From NCBI RefSeq assembly GCF_010120595.1, contig NZ_CP038020.1, forward strand, positions 1,612,001 to 1,676,000: a stretch of DNA of 64,000 bases. The letters run 5' to 3'. The translations under genes were made by a program, and so were the position numbers. Numbering within the stretch: the stretch's first letter is position 1; every line of letters starts with the position of its first letter. The notes below the pieces were generated by a model, which saw only the letters and a program-made list of their open reading frames with translations, did not search any database and had not been told where the DNA came from. The DNA is from Streptococcus thermophilus. Lineage in GTDB: Bacteria > Bacillota > Bacilli > Lactobacillales > Streptococcaceae. Shown piece after piece: positions 28,130 through 38,090 of this stretch.

Positions 28130-28776
28130 TCGAACGGTACCTCCTCGTTTCCAACAAGTGATTCAATCTTACGAATGAATTGCAGGACTTCCTTATTATT
28201 TTTCAAAGAAGCCTTATTAACAATCATTCGTGCTGAAATCCGACAAATATCTTCATAAACTTTTAGGCCATTTGCAACAAGGGTATTCCCTGTTTCTACA
28301 ATATCGACAATGGCATCCGCCAGACCAATAACGGGGGCAATCTCAACGCTCCCTTGAATCGAAATAATCTCGACATCCTCACCCTTTTGATTAAAATAAT
28401 CAGTTGCAATGGTTGGATACTTGGTAGCAATACGTTTACGTTTATGGTCATTAGGATTATAGTCTTCTGTTGAAGCCACGCAGAATTTACAAAGGCCAAA
28501 ATTAAGGTCTAACATTTCCAAATAGCCTGTCGGATGTTCAACCAGAACATCCTTCCCAACAATTCCAATATCTGCGACACCGTGTCTAACACAGGTTGTC
28601 ACATCTGGAGCTTTAACCAAGAGAAAACGGAAACGGTTGTCAGGACTCTCGAAAATCAAATTACGTCCCTTATCAGCCATGAAAGACATATTAAAGCCAG
28701 CTTTTTCCAGCAATGTAACCGCATCTTTTTCAATACGCCCCTTGGTCAAGGCAATTGTGATTTGATTGCTAGTCAT
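28126..28776 (-). CDS. hisG: ATP phosphoribosyltransferase catalytic subunit, short form
   Basis: First and feedback-regulated enzyme of the pathway. At 216 residues it is the short HisG that lacks the C-terminal regulatory domain and needs HisZ. Starts [24 protein letters not shown]-binding segment [18 protein letters not shown] (about 155-172). The ATG overlaps the hisZ stop by 8 bp; a longer upstream frame lies inside hisZ and is not used. Confidence 0.96.
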   Translation of the reverse strand: MTSNQITIALTKGRIEKDAVTLLEKAGFNMSFMADKGRNLIFESPDNRFRFLLVKAPDVTTCVRHGVADIGIVGKDVLVEHPTGYLEMLDLNFGLCKFCVASTEDYNPNDHKRKRIATKYPTIATDYFNQKGEDVEIISIQGSVEIAPVIGLADAIVDIVETGNTLVANGLKVYEDICRISARMIVNKASLKNNKEVLQFIRKIESLVGNEEVPFE

Positions 28777-29749
28777 CCATGTCACCTCCAAATTCCACAT
28801 CGTCATGTACTGCTTGATAAACTGAGTCGATATCAATAGCCCAACCAACCGCTGTTAACTCGGTAGCCCCAAAACGTTCAAATAGTTTATCGTAGCGGCC
28901 ACCTGATACAAAAGCATCCGGTACCTTATCACCGAAGACCTTAAACATTATGCCCGTGTAGTAAGGCACTGCTGGTAATTGAGCCAAATCGAGCGTCGTC
29001 TCTGGGAGATTATCAGCTAGGCGACTGGTTAAGACTTCCAAACTATCCAAAGCTGTCAAAAAGGATTCATTGTCGGTTAACTGTCTCGCCTCGGTCAAGA
29101 CAGCAGTTGTCTCACCAAAGAGGAATGGCAACTGCTCCAAAACCTTGTCATATTGACTTGGATTTTCTTTAGTGAACTCCTTGAGACCTGTGATTGATTT
29201 ATCACGGATATAGGTGGCCAACTCTGCTTCTTTTACTGCTGGAAGGTTTAATTCTTCAAAAATGAGTTGCAGGAGCTGGGCATGTGAAAATTCAAACTTG
29301 TAATTTCTGACACCTGCCACATCCAAGGCCTCTTTAGCAGATATCACAGCTTCTTCCAATGCCTGATGAACTGGAAAACCAATGATTTCCACACCAGCCT
29401 GCGTATGCTCATTGGACAAGCCACGCATCTCTTCGTTGTAGTTAAAGACCTTTCCAGAGTAGGAAAATTTAATCGGTGTATGAACTTGTGTGGAAGCAAT
29501 TACGCGCCCGATTTGACTGGTAATATCAGGACGTAGGCTAATAAGATCTCCATTTTTATCAAAGAAATTATAGTTACCATTGTCCACCACATCACTGAAG
29601 ACTTCAAAATGCTCTAAGGTTGGTGTCTCAATACGAAGAAAACCCTTTGTCATCAACAAATCACAAATGCAATGCTCAATCTGATACATGGTACGGGCAC
29701 GTTTGAAAAGTTTATCGTGCATTCCTAAGGCTAAGGTCGTTTTTTTCAT
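28769..29749 (-). CDS. hisZ: ATP phosphoribosyltransferase regulatory subunit
   Basis: Paralogue of histidyl-tRNA synthetase without aminoacylation activity, partner and histidine sensor of short HisG; 326 residues. HisRS-like motif 2 [14 protein letters not shown] and [21 protein letters not shown] are visible, but the anticodon-binding domain is missing. It overlaps hisC by 4 bp. Confidence 0.95.
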   Translation of the reverse strand: MKKTTLALGMHDKLFKRARTMYQIEHCICDLLMTKGFLRIETPTLEHFEVFSDVVDNGNYNFFDKNGDLISLRPDITSQIGRVIASTQVHTPIKFSYSGKVFNYNEEMRGLSNEHTQAGVEIIGFPVHQALEEAVISAKEALDVAGVRNYKFEFSHAQLLQLIFEELNLPAVKEAELATYIRDKSITGLKEFTKENPSQYDKVLEQLPFLFGETTAVLTEARQLTDNESFLTALDSLEVLTSRLADNLPETTLDLAQLPAVPYYTGIMFKVFGDKVPDAFVSGGRYDKLFERFGATELTAVGWAIDIDSVYQAVHDDVEFGGDMDD

Positions 29750-30798
29750 GCTTGTAACTCCTGTATGGTCATTAATACACGCTCCATCTCATCCTGAGTT
29801 CCAATAGAAATGCGTAGTCTGTCAGAAATACGCTCCACTTTTGGAAAATAACGGACATAAATTTTCTTACTTTGGAGATAGGCAAACAATTGGCCTGCAG
29901 TCACTCCGTATGGCTTGACCAAAACAAAATTAGTTTTTGAAGGTAGGACATCAAAGCCAATCGCCTGCAATTCTTGGCTAAACCAGTCACGTGTTGCCAT
30001 AATCTTAGCGCAAATGTCCTCATAATAGTCCCAAGATCTAACCGCTGCAGTCCCCAAGGCTTCAGCAATGCTATCCACATTATAGGGGTTGACTGAATTC
30101 TTAACGGCATTGATGACAGCCATTAGTTTTGGACTTCCTATGCCGTAACCGACACGCAGACCAGCAAGGGAGGCATCCTTAGAAAAGGTCCTGGTGATAA
30201 ACACATTGTCATATTTTTCTAGGAGTGGTAAGGCCGTCCCCCCACCAAAGTTGATATAGGATTCGTCAATAATCACAACTACCGACTGGTTGGCCTTTAC
30301 AATCTCCTCGACTTGATCTAAAGGTTTATAAATACCTGTTGGAGCGTTCGGATTAGTAAGGATAATTCCACCATTTTCGACCAAATAATCTTGAGTATCA
30401 ATCTCAAATGAGGAGGTCAAAGGCACTTCTCTAAAGGGGATGCGATACAAATCTGCCCATACCTTGTAAAAACCATAAGTCAAATCTGGAAATATGATTT
30501 TTTCCTCACTGTTAAAGAAAGCTAGAAAAGCCATTGATAAGATGTCATCTGACCCATTTCCAATAATAAACTGATCGGCAGGCACACCCAATTGATCAGA
30601 CAAAGCTTGACGCAAAGCCGTTTGATCCAAAGTCGAATACTTGCGTAACTGATGGGCATCAAAGGATGCTAAAGATTGATGAACTGCTGGACTTGGTCCA
30701 TAAGCATTTTCATTAGTATTCAACTTAATGATATTTTTCTCAGCAGGCTGACTACCCGCTACATAGGGTTCAATCTTTCGTAATCCTTTGATTTCCAT
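29746..30798 (-). CDS. hisC: histidinol-phosphate aminotransferase
   Basis: PLP-dependent class I/II aminotransferase, 350 residues. [12 protein letters not shown] near 27, [21 protein letters not shown], the PLP-lysine motif [19 protein letters not shown] (about 203-221), and C-terminal [13 protein letters not shown]. First gene of the operon, 60-70 bp downstream of the T-box terminator. Confidence 0.96.
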   Translation of the reverse strand: MEIKGLRKIEPYVAGSQPAEKNIIKLNTNENAYGPSPAVHQSLASFDAHQLRKYSTLDQTALRQALSDQLGVPADQFIIGNGSDDILSMAFLAFFNSEEKIIFPDLTYGFYKVWADLYRIPFREVPLTSSFEIDTQDYLVENGGIILTNPNAPTGIYKPLDQVEEIVKANQSVVVIIDESYINFGGGTALPLLEKYDNVFITRTFSKDASLAGLRVGYGIGSPKLMAVINAVKNSVNPYNVDSIAEALGTAAVRSWDYYEDICAKIMATRDWFSQELQAIGFDVLPSKTNFVLVKPYGVTAGQLFAYLQSKKIYVRYFPKVERISDRLRISIGTQDEMERVLMTIQELQA

Positions 30799-30861
30799 AG
30801 TTTATCCTTTCTCTTTGACTCTAACCAAGTGTACTTCTCGTTACAGACTCTAAAAAGTGTA

Positions 30862-31129
30862 ACAAAAAACGTCCTCGCAAAAATAACTTTTGCAAGGACG
30901 TTGGCACGTGGTTCCACCTTAATTCGAACAGGGGTCACCCCCTCTTCCTCATGAAGTCACAAAGTTTCACTTGTAACTCCCAGTCTCTAACGGAACCACC
31001 CGTCGTACACTACTGTCATCCAGAGTTCGCATACGCTCTCAAGAATGTGTCGTCTTTGATCTCATGCGTTCTCAGCTTCCCGCATTCTCTGTAAAACGAT
31101 CTGACTTTTTTCTCTCAACGATTTAATTT
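30862..31129 (-). promoter_or_regulatory. T-box riboswitch, histidine operon leader
   Basis: The leader carries the conserved T-box AAGGTGGAACCACGTGC (30904-30920), which can pair with tRNA acceptor ends. Directly downstream is a strong terminator (AACGTCCTTGCAAAA paired with its complement, 30868-30902, T6). The 5' part contains a closing stem CAGAG/CTCTG and the GCTGAGA motif of Stem I. A candidate specifier is the CAC/CAT overlap at 31045-31049, which would read tRNA-His. Uncharged tRNA-His would therefore antiterminate transcription of hisC-E. Confidence 0.9.
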
Positions 31130-31135
31130 GAAATT

Positions 31136-31164
31136 ATTCTACATGAAAATTTAAAACAATGCAA
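31136..31164 (-). promoter_or_regulatory. his operon promoter
   Basis: -35 TTGCAT (31159-31164), 17-bp spacer, -10 TAGAAT (31136-31141), just upstream of the T-box leader. Confidence 0.78.
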
Positions 31165-31180
31165 GCCTTTTTTTGTATAT

Positions 31181-31291
31181 TTAATAAAAAAACACATAGT
31201 CTTTTTGAGATTTCCTAAGGAGATAATGGTCGTCAGGTGATATTTCCCTGTGGATAATTTCAGCAATGCATGCAGTTTCAGCTGCTTCCAT
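31181..31291 (-). CDS. possible 36-aa ORF, unknown
   Basis: ATG to TAA frame of 36 residues starting MEAAETACIAEIIHREISPD and ending with aromatic residues (DYVFFY). An AAAAGGAGA ribosome site sits 13 bp upstream, a little far. It lies between the decayed IS element and the his promoter, so it may be a small gene or the 3' end of a gene truncated by rearrangement. No family recognised. Confidence 0.3.
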   Translation of the reverse strand: MEAAETACIAEIIHREISPDDHYLLRKSQKDYVFFY

Positions 31292-31460
31292 CGCTAGAAA
31301 AAGTCTCCTTTTATTTATATTGCTGTCACAAAAATAAATCTCTGTTATTTTCATAAAAATCTCTTTAGTCTATTTCCTGATTCAAAATAATTTTTCCACT
31401 TATAAGGTGTATATTTATCCTAAATAAATTTTCAAAGCAAGGTAAAAAGCCTGAAGTATG
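31292..31460. other. AT-rich spacer between his leader and IS remnant
   Basis: About 170 bp of AT-rich sequence in which I see no gene or clear signal. Confidence 0.5.
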
Positions 31461-31491
31461 TGTACTGACCCCATAAAGTTAGACAACTAAT

Positions 31492-32619
31492 TTATCCAAA
31501 GGATTTAGTTCTGTATTGCACAGGACCAAGTCCTTTTAGTTTTACCTTAATGTGTTTGTTGTTGTAATAATCAATATAGTCTACAATAGCTTGTTCCAAT
31601 TGCTCAAGTGAGTGAAACGTCTTCTCGTAACCATAAAACATCTCAGACTTAAGAATGCCAAAGAAGGATTCCATCATACCATTATCTGGACTATTTTTCC
31701 CCTTACGTGACATGGACGGTTGGATCCCCTTATCCTCTAAAAATTGATGTTAATACTGATGTTGGTATTACCAACCTTGATCACTAAGGTTATCTGCTTT
31801 CTTGCCAACTTCTCCTTGGTATGAAGAATATTTGTGTTTACGACGAATTTGGGAACTTAAACCAAAGAGCTTCATCAGACGTTGGACCTTCTTCTGGTTC
31901 ACTACAAAACCACGATTCCTCAATTCAAGAGTTATTCGGCGATAGCCATAATTTCCTTTATACTCATAATAAATTTCTTGAATTTAGCCTTTAGTCTCTT
32001 CATCTTTGTCGTGCCCATCTAGTTGTTTCAACTGATAATAGTAAGTCGAGCGAGCAAAACGTGCAGTTTCAAGAAGTAAATCTAGTCGAAATCCTCCTGA
32101 AACCCTTTTCTCTAACTGTTTCTGCCTTTCTCGCTGTAAGGCTTCGTCCCTTTCCTCTAACTCTTTTAACTTTTTTAGGTAGGCCACCTCGGTACGTAAG
32201 CGTTCATTCTCCTCTTGGAGTCGCTCTAGTTCTGTCATTTCTTCCCAAGTTTTCTTACGTTTACGCCCCATTTTAGGTACTCTCCCTCCTCTTTTCTCAA
32301 GAAGAGTATACCCATTTTTCTTATATTGTGCTATCCAATTAGGCAACATTCCACCACTTGAAAGACAATAATCAAGACTTACACTTTTTTGTGAACGACC
32401 TTCAAGTAGCACTTTATCAATCATTTCTTGTTTTAATTCTGGTGAATCGTAACGATGCTTACCTTTCTTGATAATTTCTATTCCGTAACGTTCAATCAAT
32501 CTCGTCATATATCTTAATCCAGAAGCACCCACACCAAATCGTTTTGAAAGTTGGTTGAAGGTTTGACCTTGCTTTCTCAATTCATATATTTGAACTTTAT
32601 CTTCATAAGTTAATTTCAT
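31492..32619 (-). pseudogene. IS3-family transposase remnant (orfA and orfB)
   Basis: The 5' part (31984-32619) encodes the orfA helix-turn-helix ([20 protein letters not shown]) and leucine-zipper region, and runs straight into orfB sequence ([19 protein letters not shown]) before a stop. Later frames give NYGYRRITLELRNRGFVV, then two stops near SDQGW. The final 73-codon piece (31492-31713) has the DDE-domain glutamate in NGMMESFFGILKSEM. The region with the first two catalytic Asp residues is deleted between KADN and LSDQGW (about 31780). Non-functional. Confidence 0.88.
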
Positions 32620-32627
32620 AATAAAAA

Positions 32628-32667
32628 CACCCCAAAAGTTAGATTTTTCTATCTAACTTTTGGGGTG
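32628..32667 (-). terminator. 17-bp hairpin at IS right end
   Basis: Perfect 17-bp stem (32628-32644 with 32651-32667, 6-nt loop) followed by T5 on the minus strand, placed between the IS end and the transposase start. It should terminate transcripts entering the element. Confidence 0.7.
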
Positions 32668-32694
32668 CAGTTCAATTACTCCAAGCTTTCATTT

Positions 32695-33053
32695 TTAAGC
32701 CAGTTTTGTAGATCTGATAAATCCTATTAGAAGACTCAAACAAAGTAGTCCAGCTTCCACATACCAATAGGGCATATCCACACTAGTTGTACGTCCTGAA
32801 ACTTCAACAATGCCTTTAACTAAACAGGCACTTGATACAACCGCGATTGCTGAATTTAATAAGAATTTCGAGACACGATTTCTCACCCAAGACATTCCCA
32901 GTCCTGTTAGCAGATAAATCATAGCTCCAGCCAATGGTGCAAAGAACATCAGGCGCATAAACCTGGATGATTCACCATAAGAAAAGAGTTCATAGACAAA
33001 GGTAAAGACCAGGCTAAAAATAGTTAAACCAATATAGGTGGTGAAAAAGTGCT
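32695..33053 (-). pseudogene. polytopic membrane protein, 5' end lost
   Basis: Open frame with helices (FTTYIGLTIFSLVFTFVYEL, MFFAPLAGAMIYLLTGLGMS, ALLCLSLLIGF-like end) that continues upstream of the first ATG (32958) into SASEHFFTTYIG but finds no start codon before a stop. In an intact copy it would begin at or overlap the end of the DUF2233 gene. Probably inactive; if the ATG at 32958 is used it makes an 87-residue protein. Function unknown. Confidence 0.55.
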
Positions 33054-33067
33054 CGCTAGCAGATTTT

Positions 33068-33901
33068 TTAGTAACCGATGTAAACGATATCGCTCACCGC
33101 CCTTTCTGAGATTTTGTTTCCGTTTGTGGGTTGGCTTATTAATGACTTGACCATTAGAATACATGGTTGATGAGTCACCACCATTAAGGTTGTAACCAGT
33201 CATCACGCCATAAGATTTCATCAACTCTGCCATTTCATAAAGAGTCAATCCTGACGACTCACTGGTACGACCATCAGAGACAATGACAATGTAGTGTACA
33301 CTTCCATCACTTTCTTCATTAACTACGATAGCTGTACGTGGATTGTCGGCCATGTCTTGACCAACCTCTTCATTTTCTGAGACAGCTACCTTACCATTTT
33401 CAACCAGGGTTGGACCGAAGGCAAAGGTATTCACCACACCTGAATCGACCAGTTTTTGAGCAGTTGTCTCACTATCGCTAAAGGTCTTGAAGCTACCGTC
33501 TGAGTAGACTGCAGGGGTCTTCATAGTCACTGTTTCGATCAGTATCACGATAGACTTGACCATTTTTAATCACACAGCCTGACTAGTTATCCCCATAATA
33601 GTCATCATTGATGGCAAAGATAGCATTATGTTGCTGGGCAATACTTGAAGTGACGTCAGTTATATTGGTACCATAGGTGTTTTGTCCAAAGCTGTTTTAA
33701 GGTAGTCCGCACTTGAAAGCTTGATATCAGCAACATAGTAAGTGGAATCACTAGCTTTGCCCGTCGTGATTTCAATTTCCATATTGTCATCTTTATAAGT
33801 CGTATCCGTCTTAGTGGCATCACCAGTGCTGGTAGATGCTGTCGACGAATTGCTTGAAATTAGCATAACAAGCAAATCTTAAAATCTTCTATAAATCCCA
33901 T
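33068..33901 (-). pseudogene. phosphodiester glycosidase (NAGPA/DUF2233) family, multiply frameshifted
   Basis: Pieces in several frames make up one exported protein: a damaged N-terminus (ATG at 33901), a Ser/Thr linker (33660-33875), AIFAINDDYYGDN, then the core domain TFAFGPTLVENGKVAVSENE, NPRTAIVVNEE and the hallmark YNLNGGDSSTMYSNGQVINKP, ending SDIVYIGY at 33068. At least three indels break it. Intact homologues are associated with exopolysaccharide in streptococci. Clearly dead here. Confidence 0.85.
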
Positions 33902-33930
33902 AACAGCGTCTTTCCTTTAAGTTTCCCTTA

Positions 33931-33960
33931 AGAAAAGACAGCCTCAACTGAAGCTGTCTG
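33931..33960 (-). terminator. terminator of the hemW-to-hisK operon
   Basis: AGACAGC/GCTGTCT stem with T4CTT tail, directly after the histidinol phosphatase gene. Confidence 0.82.
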
Positions 33961-33962
33961 CT

Positions 33963-34706
33963 CTATATAATCATATCTTCTGTAATTTCGAATTCTCTCA
34001 AGAGCTCCTGAATCTTATCAAAGTTCAGACGAAAATGCTCCAATTTATGCCCATCAGAGCCAATAGAATACTTGCGACATCCCAAATCCTTGACAAGGGC
34101 CAAGACATAACGATAAAGACCTTCATGATGATAAAGGTAAATGCTCTTTGAATTCAGCTCAAAAGCCAAATCATTAGCAATCATTTTCTTAAAAATACGT
34201 TTAAGCTGATTCTCATAAGCTTTTAGCTCATCAACAGTCACATCAAAAAGACGGAAACCATAGTCAAAGTGGGCCAGAACATCTGCGTCCACACGACCAA
34301 CAGCATACTCCAACTTATCCAGATATTCTTGAATAATGTTAGCCTTGTCCATATCAGCCACCTCATCATCGAGATAATCATTAACCCCATTATGGTGAAC
34401 AGAAAGCAGTTTGAGATCATAGTCCTTACCATCCAAAAAGTCTAAAATATCGCTTTCTCTAGGCTGGTAATAGCCAATCTCGATGCCTCGTTTAATACGA
34501 TTGCCATACTTGAGGTTGAGTTTTTCAACCTCATGACTATAAGACTCGTAATCTGGCACATCGTCCTGTTTCGTATAGGGATTAGAGAGATCGTAATGCT
34601 CAGTTGTTACAATCTCGCCATCAAAATGGGTTAAATAATCAGTAAAATTCGCATCCGAATCATAGGAATGATGGGTATGCAAATGGTTATCACGAATAAA
34701 CATCAT
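33963..34706 (-). CDS. hisK: histidinol-phosphatase, PHP superfamily
   Basis: Dephosphorylates histidinol phosphate, the one step lacking from the his operon. 247 residues; PHP metal motifs are DNHLHTHHSYDS (residues 6-17), TTEHYDL, LLSVHHNG, VLAHFDYG and SIGSDGHKL. HisB here is monofunctional, so a separate phosphatase is needed and this is the obvious candidate. It is the last gene of a five-gene operon with hemW. The symbol varies (hisJ or hisK) in the literature. Confidence 0.85.
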   Translation of the reverse strand: MMFIRDNHLHTHHSYDSDANFTDYLTHFDGEIVTTEHYDLSNPYTKQDDVPDYESYSHEVEKLNLKYGNRIKRGIEIGYYQPRESDILDFLDGKDYDLKLLSVHHNGVNDYLDDEVADMDKANIIQEYLDKLEYAVGRVDADVLAHFDYGFRLFDVTVDELKAYENQLKRIFKKMIANDLAFELNSKSIYLYHHEGLYRYVLALVKDLGCRKYSIGSDGHKLEHFRLNFDKIQELLREFEITEDMII

Positions 34707-35353
34707 TACTCCTTATTTTTTAAATAGCTTCTCACCTGTTTGTGGGCTAGCCAGGTCAATCCCATCATGATTCCCTCGTACATTATAAAGAAAATCACAA
34801 AACATTGAAGGAAATACTCTTCTGGCAAAACATTAATAATCGGGTCAAGCATTGGATTAAAAAGCCAACTACTATCTCCAGGAAAGAGAGCCTCATGAAA
34901 GAGAATGAAGAACTGATCAAATCCTAGGAAAAATCCCACTACTCCAATAAGGATTGGTAAAACAGCTAGACTCAGATAAAGTCTACGATAGAGACCAAAA
35001 GTCCCCTTCTTCACATTTCGCCAAAGAAAGCTCACAGCTGGATAAGCCAGTAGGACAACAAGGATCTGAACCAGATGAAAGAGCCACTTGACATCATAAA
35101 AATGCTTAAGACCACTCTCCGACGACGGAAAATCAGGCATGGCCAAACGGCCCACCCAAGGAAAGGTCAGATACCGCATGAGGACATTGAAGTTATGCCA
35201 AAGATCACTTTTGCCGATAACGACATAGTTCAAAAGATGCATCCAGTCAACATCAAAATAATAGAAGCCCCATGCTAGGTAAATTGTGACCAGAATAGAC
35301 AAGGCCAGGAGCCAAATAGGAGTCAACACTGCTTCAATATTAGTTCGCATCAA
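34706..35353 (-). CDS. TIGR01906-family integral membrane protein
   Basis: A 215-residue polytopic membrane protein with about five helices ([69 protein letters not shown]). The extracytoplasmic loop resembles the LctB/TIGR01906 family ([31 protein letters not shown]). Function unknown. Overlaps the HAD phosphatase gene by 14 bp; conserved next to it in streptococci. Confidence 0.8.
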   Translation of the reverse strand: MMRTNIEAVLTPIWLLALSILVTIYLAWGFYYFDVDWMHLLNYVVIGKSDLWHNFNVLMRYLTFPWVGRLAMPDFPSSESGLKHFYDVKWLFHLVQILVVLLAYPAVSFLWRNVKKGTFGLYRRLYLSLAVLPILIGVVGFFLGFDQFFILFHEALFPGDSSWLFNPMLDPIINVLPEEYFLQCFVIFFIMYEGIMMGLTWLAHKQVRSYLKNKE

Positions 35354-36113
35354 AATCCCACTCCGCTAGACTAGCAAGTACATGGTCTGGTTTTACTGGT
35401 AAATCCACAACTTCTTCCGCCTTGGTGAAACCAGTCGTCACAAGAAGTGTTGGAAAGTCATTTTTAATGCCAGCTGTAATATCAGTCAAGTAATTATCAC
35501 CAACCACAATAGTTTGGCTACGTTCTGTTCCAAGGATTTCAAGAGCTTTGTTCATGATAATAGCTTTAGGCTTACCAATAATGATTGGTTTCACACGCGT
35601 CGCTGCCTCAATAAGGGCTAAGAGGGAACCAGCACCTGGAAGCAGACCTCGTTCTGTTGGGATATTCAAATCTGGGTTTGTCCCAATAAACATAGCCCCT
35701 TTATGGATAGCAAGGGTTGCTTTAACCAGCATTTCATAAGTGACATCACGGTCCAATCCCACTACCACATAATCAGGATTTTCCTCATCTACCGTATAAC
35801 CCGCATCCGCAATAGCAGATTTAAGCCCAGTCTCACCAATAACATAAACTGTTTTACCACGATTCATATCATTCATGTAGTCAACTGTCGCCAGGGTTGC
35901 TGTATAAATAGTTTCAAGAGGCGTTTCCAACTCGCACTGATTACACAAAAGCTCTTGGACCATCTCTGGTGTACGCGTACTGTTATTAGTCACAAAAAGA
36001 TAGGGAATCTGACGCTTCTGCAACTCCTTAACAAAGGCCTCCCCTTCAGGAATACGATCCTTTCCCTTATAAATGGTTCCATCTAAATCAATCAAATAAC
36101 CTTTATATGTCAT
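35340..36113 (-). CDS. HAD-IIA (NagD-like, TIGR01457) phosphatase
   Basis: A 257-residue haloacid-dehalogenase phosphatase. Motif [12 protein letters not shown] (residues 8-18), motif [13 protein letters not shown]2a cap with [13 protein letters not shown], motif III Lys in [14 protein letters not shown], motif [16 protein letters not shown]. Likely a nucleotide or sugar-phosphate phosphatase; the actual substrate is not known. One base after the thioesterase gene. Confidence 0.88.
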   Translation of the reverse strand: MTYKGYLIDLDGTIYKGKDRIPEGEAFVKELQKRQIPYLFVTNNSTRTPEMVQELLCNQCELETPLETIYTATLATVDYMNDMNRGKTVYVIGETGLKSAIADAGYTVDEENPDYVVVGLDRDVTYEMLVKATLAIHKGAMFIGTNPDLNIPTERGLLPGAGSLLALIEAATRVKPIIIGKPKAIIMNKALEILGTERSQTIVVGDNYLTDITAGIKNDFPTLLVTTGFTKAEEVVDLPVKPDHVLASLAEWDFDAN

Positions 36114-36114
36114 C

Positions 36115-36858
36115 TTACTCGTCTCCTATTTCTTTCCATTGAATAATGGCCTGGGCATGAACATTACCATCAACACAAATCTGGTGTTGACTGCTCAAAC
36201 TGCCTTGGTCAAACTCATAGCCAGAATAAATTTTTGAGCCATGATGGATTTCTTTAACGTACTTGAGATCAATATGGGCTGGTGTGTACTCGGTCAAAAA
36301 GTCCAAATCGAAAACATCCAACATCCACTCTAAGTACTTACTATTATTAACGTGTCCATTCATGTCCAGGTCAAAATAGCGTACACGGTATAAGATCTCA
36401 AGCGGATTTTCCAAAGTCTTATAGTGAGGACCTCGAAGCAACTTTTTAATCTTATCTGCTCCATAAGGTGCTACCACCTCATCTGGCACCTCCGCTACCT
36501 TACGCGTTTCATAATCCATGAGGGCAAAGGTAGTCTTAAAGAGCATGATTTGCTGACCAGCCTCATCTGTGATATAAAAATTACGGTAACAGAAAATCTT
36601 ATTATAGGAAATGGCTTCCGTTGTAATGGTTACTTTTTCATTGTAGCGAGGCAAACGGTCAATCTCAATAGCATAGTCTGTCACAATCCAAACAAGACCG
36701 TAATTATCAAAAACGTCCTTATCCGTATTACCCAGAGATTCTGACTGCATGCCAGAGACTTGCAGTGAAAAAGCCAATAAGTGTGGCAATTTCACATGAT
36801 GTGTGATGTCCGTCTCATAAAACGGAATCTGATAAGGAATGCTAAATTTTAATCCCAT
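36115..36858 (-). CDS. acyl-ACP thioesterase (FatA-like)
   Basis: A 247-residue double hot-dog thioesterase that releases fatty acids from acyl carrier protein. N-terminal hot-dog: [21 protein letters not shown]-terminal hot-dog with the catalytic segment [19 protein letters not shown] (about 168-186, Asp/Asn/His). Abuts hemW with no gap. Confidence 0.9.
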   Translation of the reverse strand: MGLKFSIPYQIPFYETDITHHVKLPHLLAFSLQVSGMQSESLGNTDKDVFDNYGLVWIVTDYAIEIDRLPRYNEKVTITTEAISYNKIFCYRNFYITDEAGQQIMLFKTTFALMDYETRKVAEVPDEVVAPYGADKIKKLLRGPHYKTLENPLEILYRVRYFDLDMNGHVNNSKYLEWMLDVFDLDFLTEYTPAHIDLKYVKEIHHGSKIYSGYEFDQGSLSSQHQICVDGNVHAQAIIQWKEIGDE

Positions 36859-37995
36859 CTAATCCTCCAAGATAAATTGCTCAGCGACACTATCCCCCAG
36901 AAAGAGTCCACGTTTCGTCATACGAACAACCTCTGGATCCTTGACCAAGAGACCATCTGCCTGTAGTTTTTCCACAATGTCTCCATAAGTATCCGCAAAT
37001 GACATACCAAACTTCTCTTCAAACCGTTTGATAGACACACCCGACTTTTTACGTAAACCAAGGAAAAACTCCTCCTCCATCATCTCTACCTTAGTCAGAT
37101 GTTCTTCATTGAGTCTAGCATGACCATCCTCAGCTATAGCCTTTAGGTAATGTTGGATCGGTCCTCGATTACGGTAACGAACACCATTCACATAACCAGA
37201 GGCCCCAGCACCCACTCCATAGTATTCATCATTATTCCAATACATGAGATTATGTCGGCTCTCCATCCCGGGTTTGGTAAAGTTAGAAATCTCGTAGTGC
37301 TCAAAACCATTTTTTTCCAACTCTTGGATAATATAGTCAAACATCTCTACTTCCAAGTCCTCAGTGGGTAGATTGAGCTTACCCCGACGCATCTTATTCA
37401 TAAAGACCGTGTGATGTTCCAATATCAAACTGTAGAGACTTAGATGTGGAATATCCAGTTCCAGTGCCTTTCTCACATTTTCCTTGACTTGGTCCATAGT
37501 TTGACCAGGCAGAGCATAAATGAGGTCAATGGAAATATTATGGAAACCAGCAGACTTCAAGCTATCAATGCTTTCATAAATCTGTGCTTGATTGTGACTG
37601 CGACCAATTTGACGCAAGTGTTTGTCATCAAAAGTCTGAACCCCTAGAGATACCCGATTAACAGCAGATTTTTTTAGTACTTCAATTTTATCAACCGTCA
37701 AATCGCCAGGATTGGCCTCAATGGTAAACTCCTCCAGCTTTGATAAATCCAAGTTCTTCTGAAGATGACTTAAAAGGTAGTCCAATTGCTCAGCAGAAAT
37801 AGCTGTGGGTGTCCCCCCACCAATATAAAGGGTACGAAGCTCCTTGATATCTGAAAGCTCCCACTCACGAATCAAAGCCCGTAGGTAGTCATCAACGGGC
37901 TGATTTTTAATAAATACCTTGGAAAAGTCACAATAATAACAAATTTGTGTGCAAAATGGGATGTGCACATAAGCTGATGTTGGTTTTGTTTGCAT
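36859..37995 (-). CDS. hemW: radical SAM protein HemW (heme chaperone-like)
   Basis: A 378-residue member of the HemN/HemW group. The [4Fe-4S] motif C-x3-C-x2-C is in HIPFCTQICYYCDFSK (residues 11-26), followed by YIGGGTPTAIS. Streptococci have no heme synthesis, and the missing HemN N-terminal extension favours HemW, a heme-trafficking protein, over coproporphyrinogen oxidase. First gene of the operon. The -10 box ends only 6 bp before the ATG, so its mRNA should be leaderless. Confidence 0.88.
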   Translation of the reverse strand: MQTKPTSAYVHIPFCTQICYYCDFSKVFIKNQPVDDYLRALIREWELSDIKELRTLYIGGGTPTAISAEQLDYLLSHLQKNLDLSKLEEFTIEANPGDLTVDKIEVLKKSAVNRVSLGVQTFDDKHLRQIGRSHNQAQIYESIDSLKSAGFHNISIDLIYALPGQTMDQVKENVRKALELDIPHLSLYSLILEHHTVFMNKMRRGKLNLPTEDLEVEMFDYIIQELEKNGFEHYEISNFTKPGMESRHNLMYWNNDEYYGVGAGASGYVNGVRYRNRGPIQHYLKAIAEDGHARLNEEHLTKVEMMEEEFFLGLRKKSGVSIKRFEEKFGMSFADTYGDIVEKLQADGLLVKDPEVVRMTKRGLFLGDSVAEQFILED

Positions 37996-38001
37996 GTAAC
38001 T

Positions 38002-38010
38002 ATTCTACCA
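38002..38010 (-). promoter_or_regulatory. extended -10 promoter for hemW, start-codon proximal
   Basis: TGGTAGAAT (TAGAAT at 38002-38007) with just 6 bases to the ATG at 37995; transcription would start at or next to the A of ATG. Confidence 0.6.
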
Positions 38011-38054
38011 TTTTTTTAGCAGAAATGAGACCTTGAAAAAGAAGAGTTTGACGC

Positions 38055-38089
38055 AAAAAAGAAGCCATCTCTCCAGATAGCTTCTTTAC
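38055..38089 (-). terminator. terminator after the decayed lipoprotein gene
   Basis: 10-bp stem GAAGCTATCT/AGATGGCTTC (one G-U pair) followed by T6, just past 38091. Confidence 0.85.
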
Positions 38090-38090
38090 T

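Larger units (their letters stand above)
31461..32674 (-). mobile_element. decayed IS3-family (IS150-type) insertion sequence
   Basis: Imperfect terminal repeats are visible: TGTACTGACCCCATAAAG at the left end and, inverted, TGAACTGCACCCCAAAAG at the right end. The element is about 1.2 kb. No 3-4 bp target duplication is seen (left flank tatg, right flank atta). The transposase reading frame is broken and internally deleted, so it cannot move by itself. A 17-bp perfect hairpin (32628-32667) lies inside the right end. Confidence 0.88.

Noticed and set aside
30799..30861. Additional leader peptide before hisC
   Set aside because: Only short frames without His runs were found; control is by the T-box.
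31461..32674. Target-site duplication for the IS3-family element
   Set aside because: The flanks tatg and atta do not match; duplication is lost or the ends have changed.
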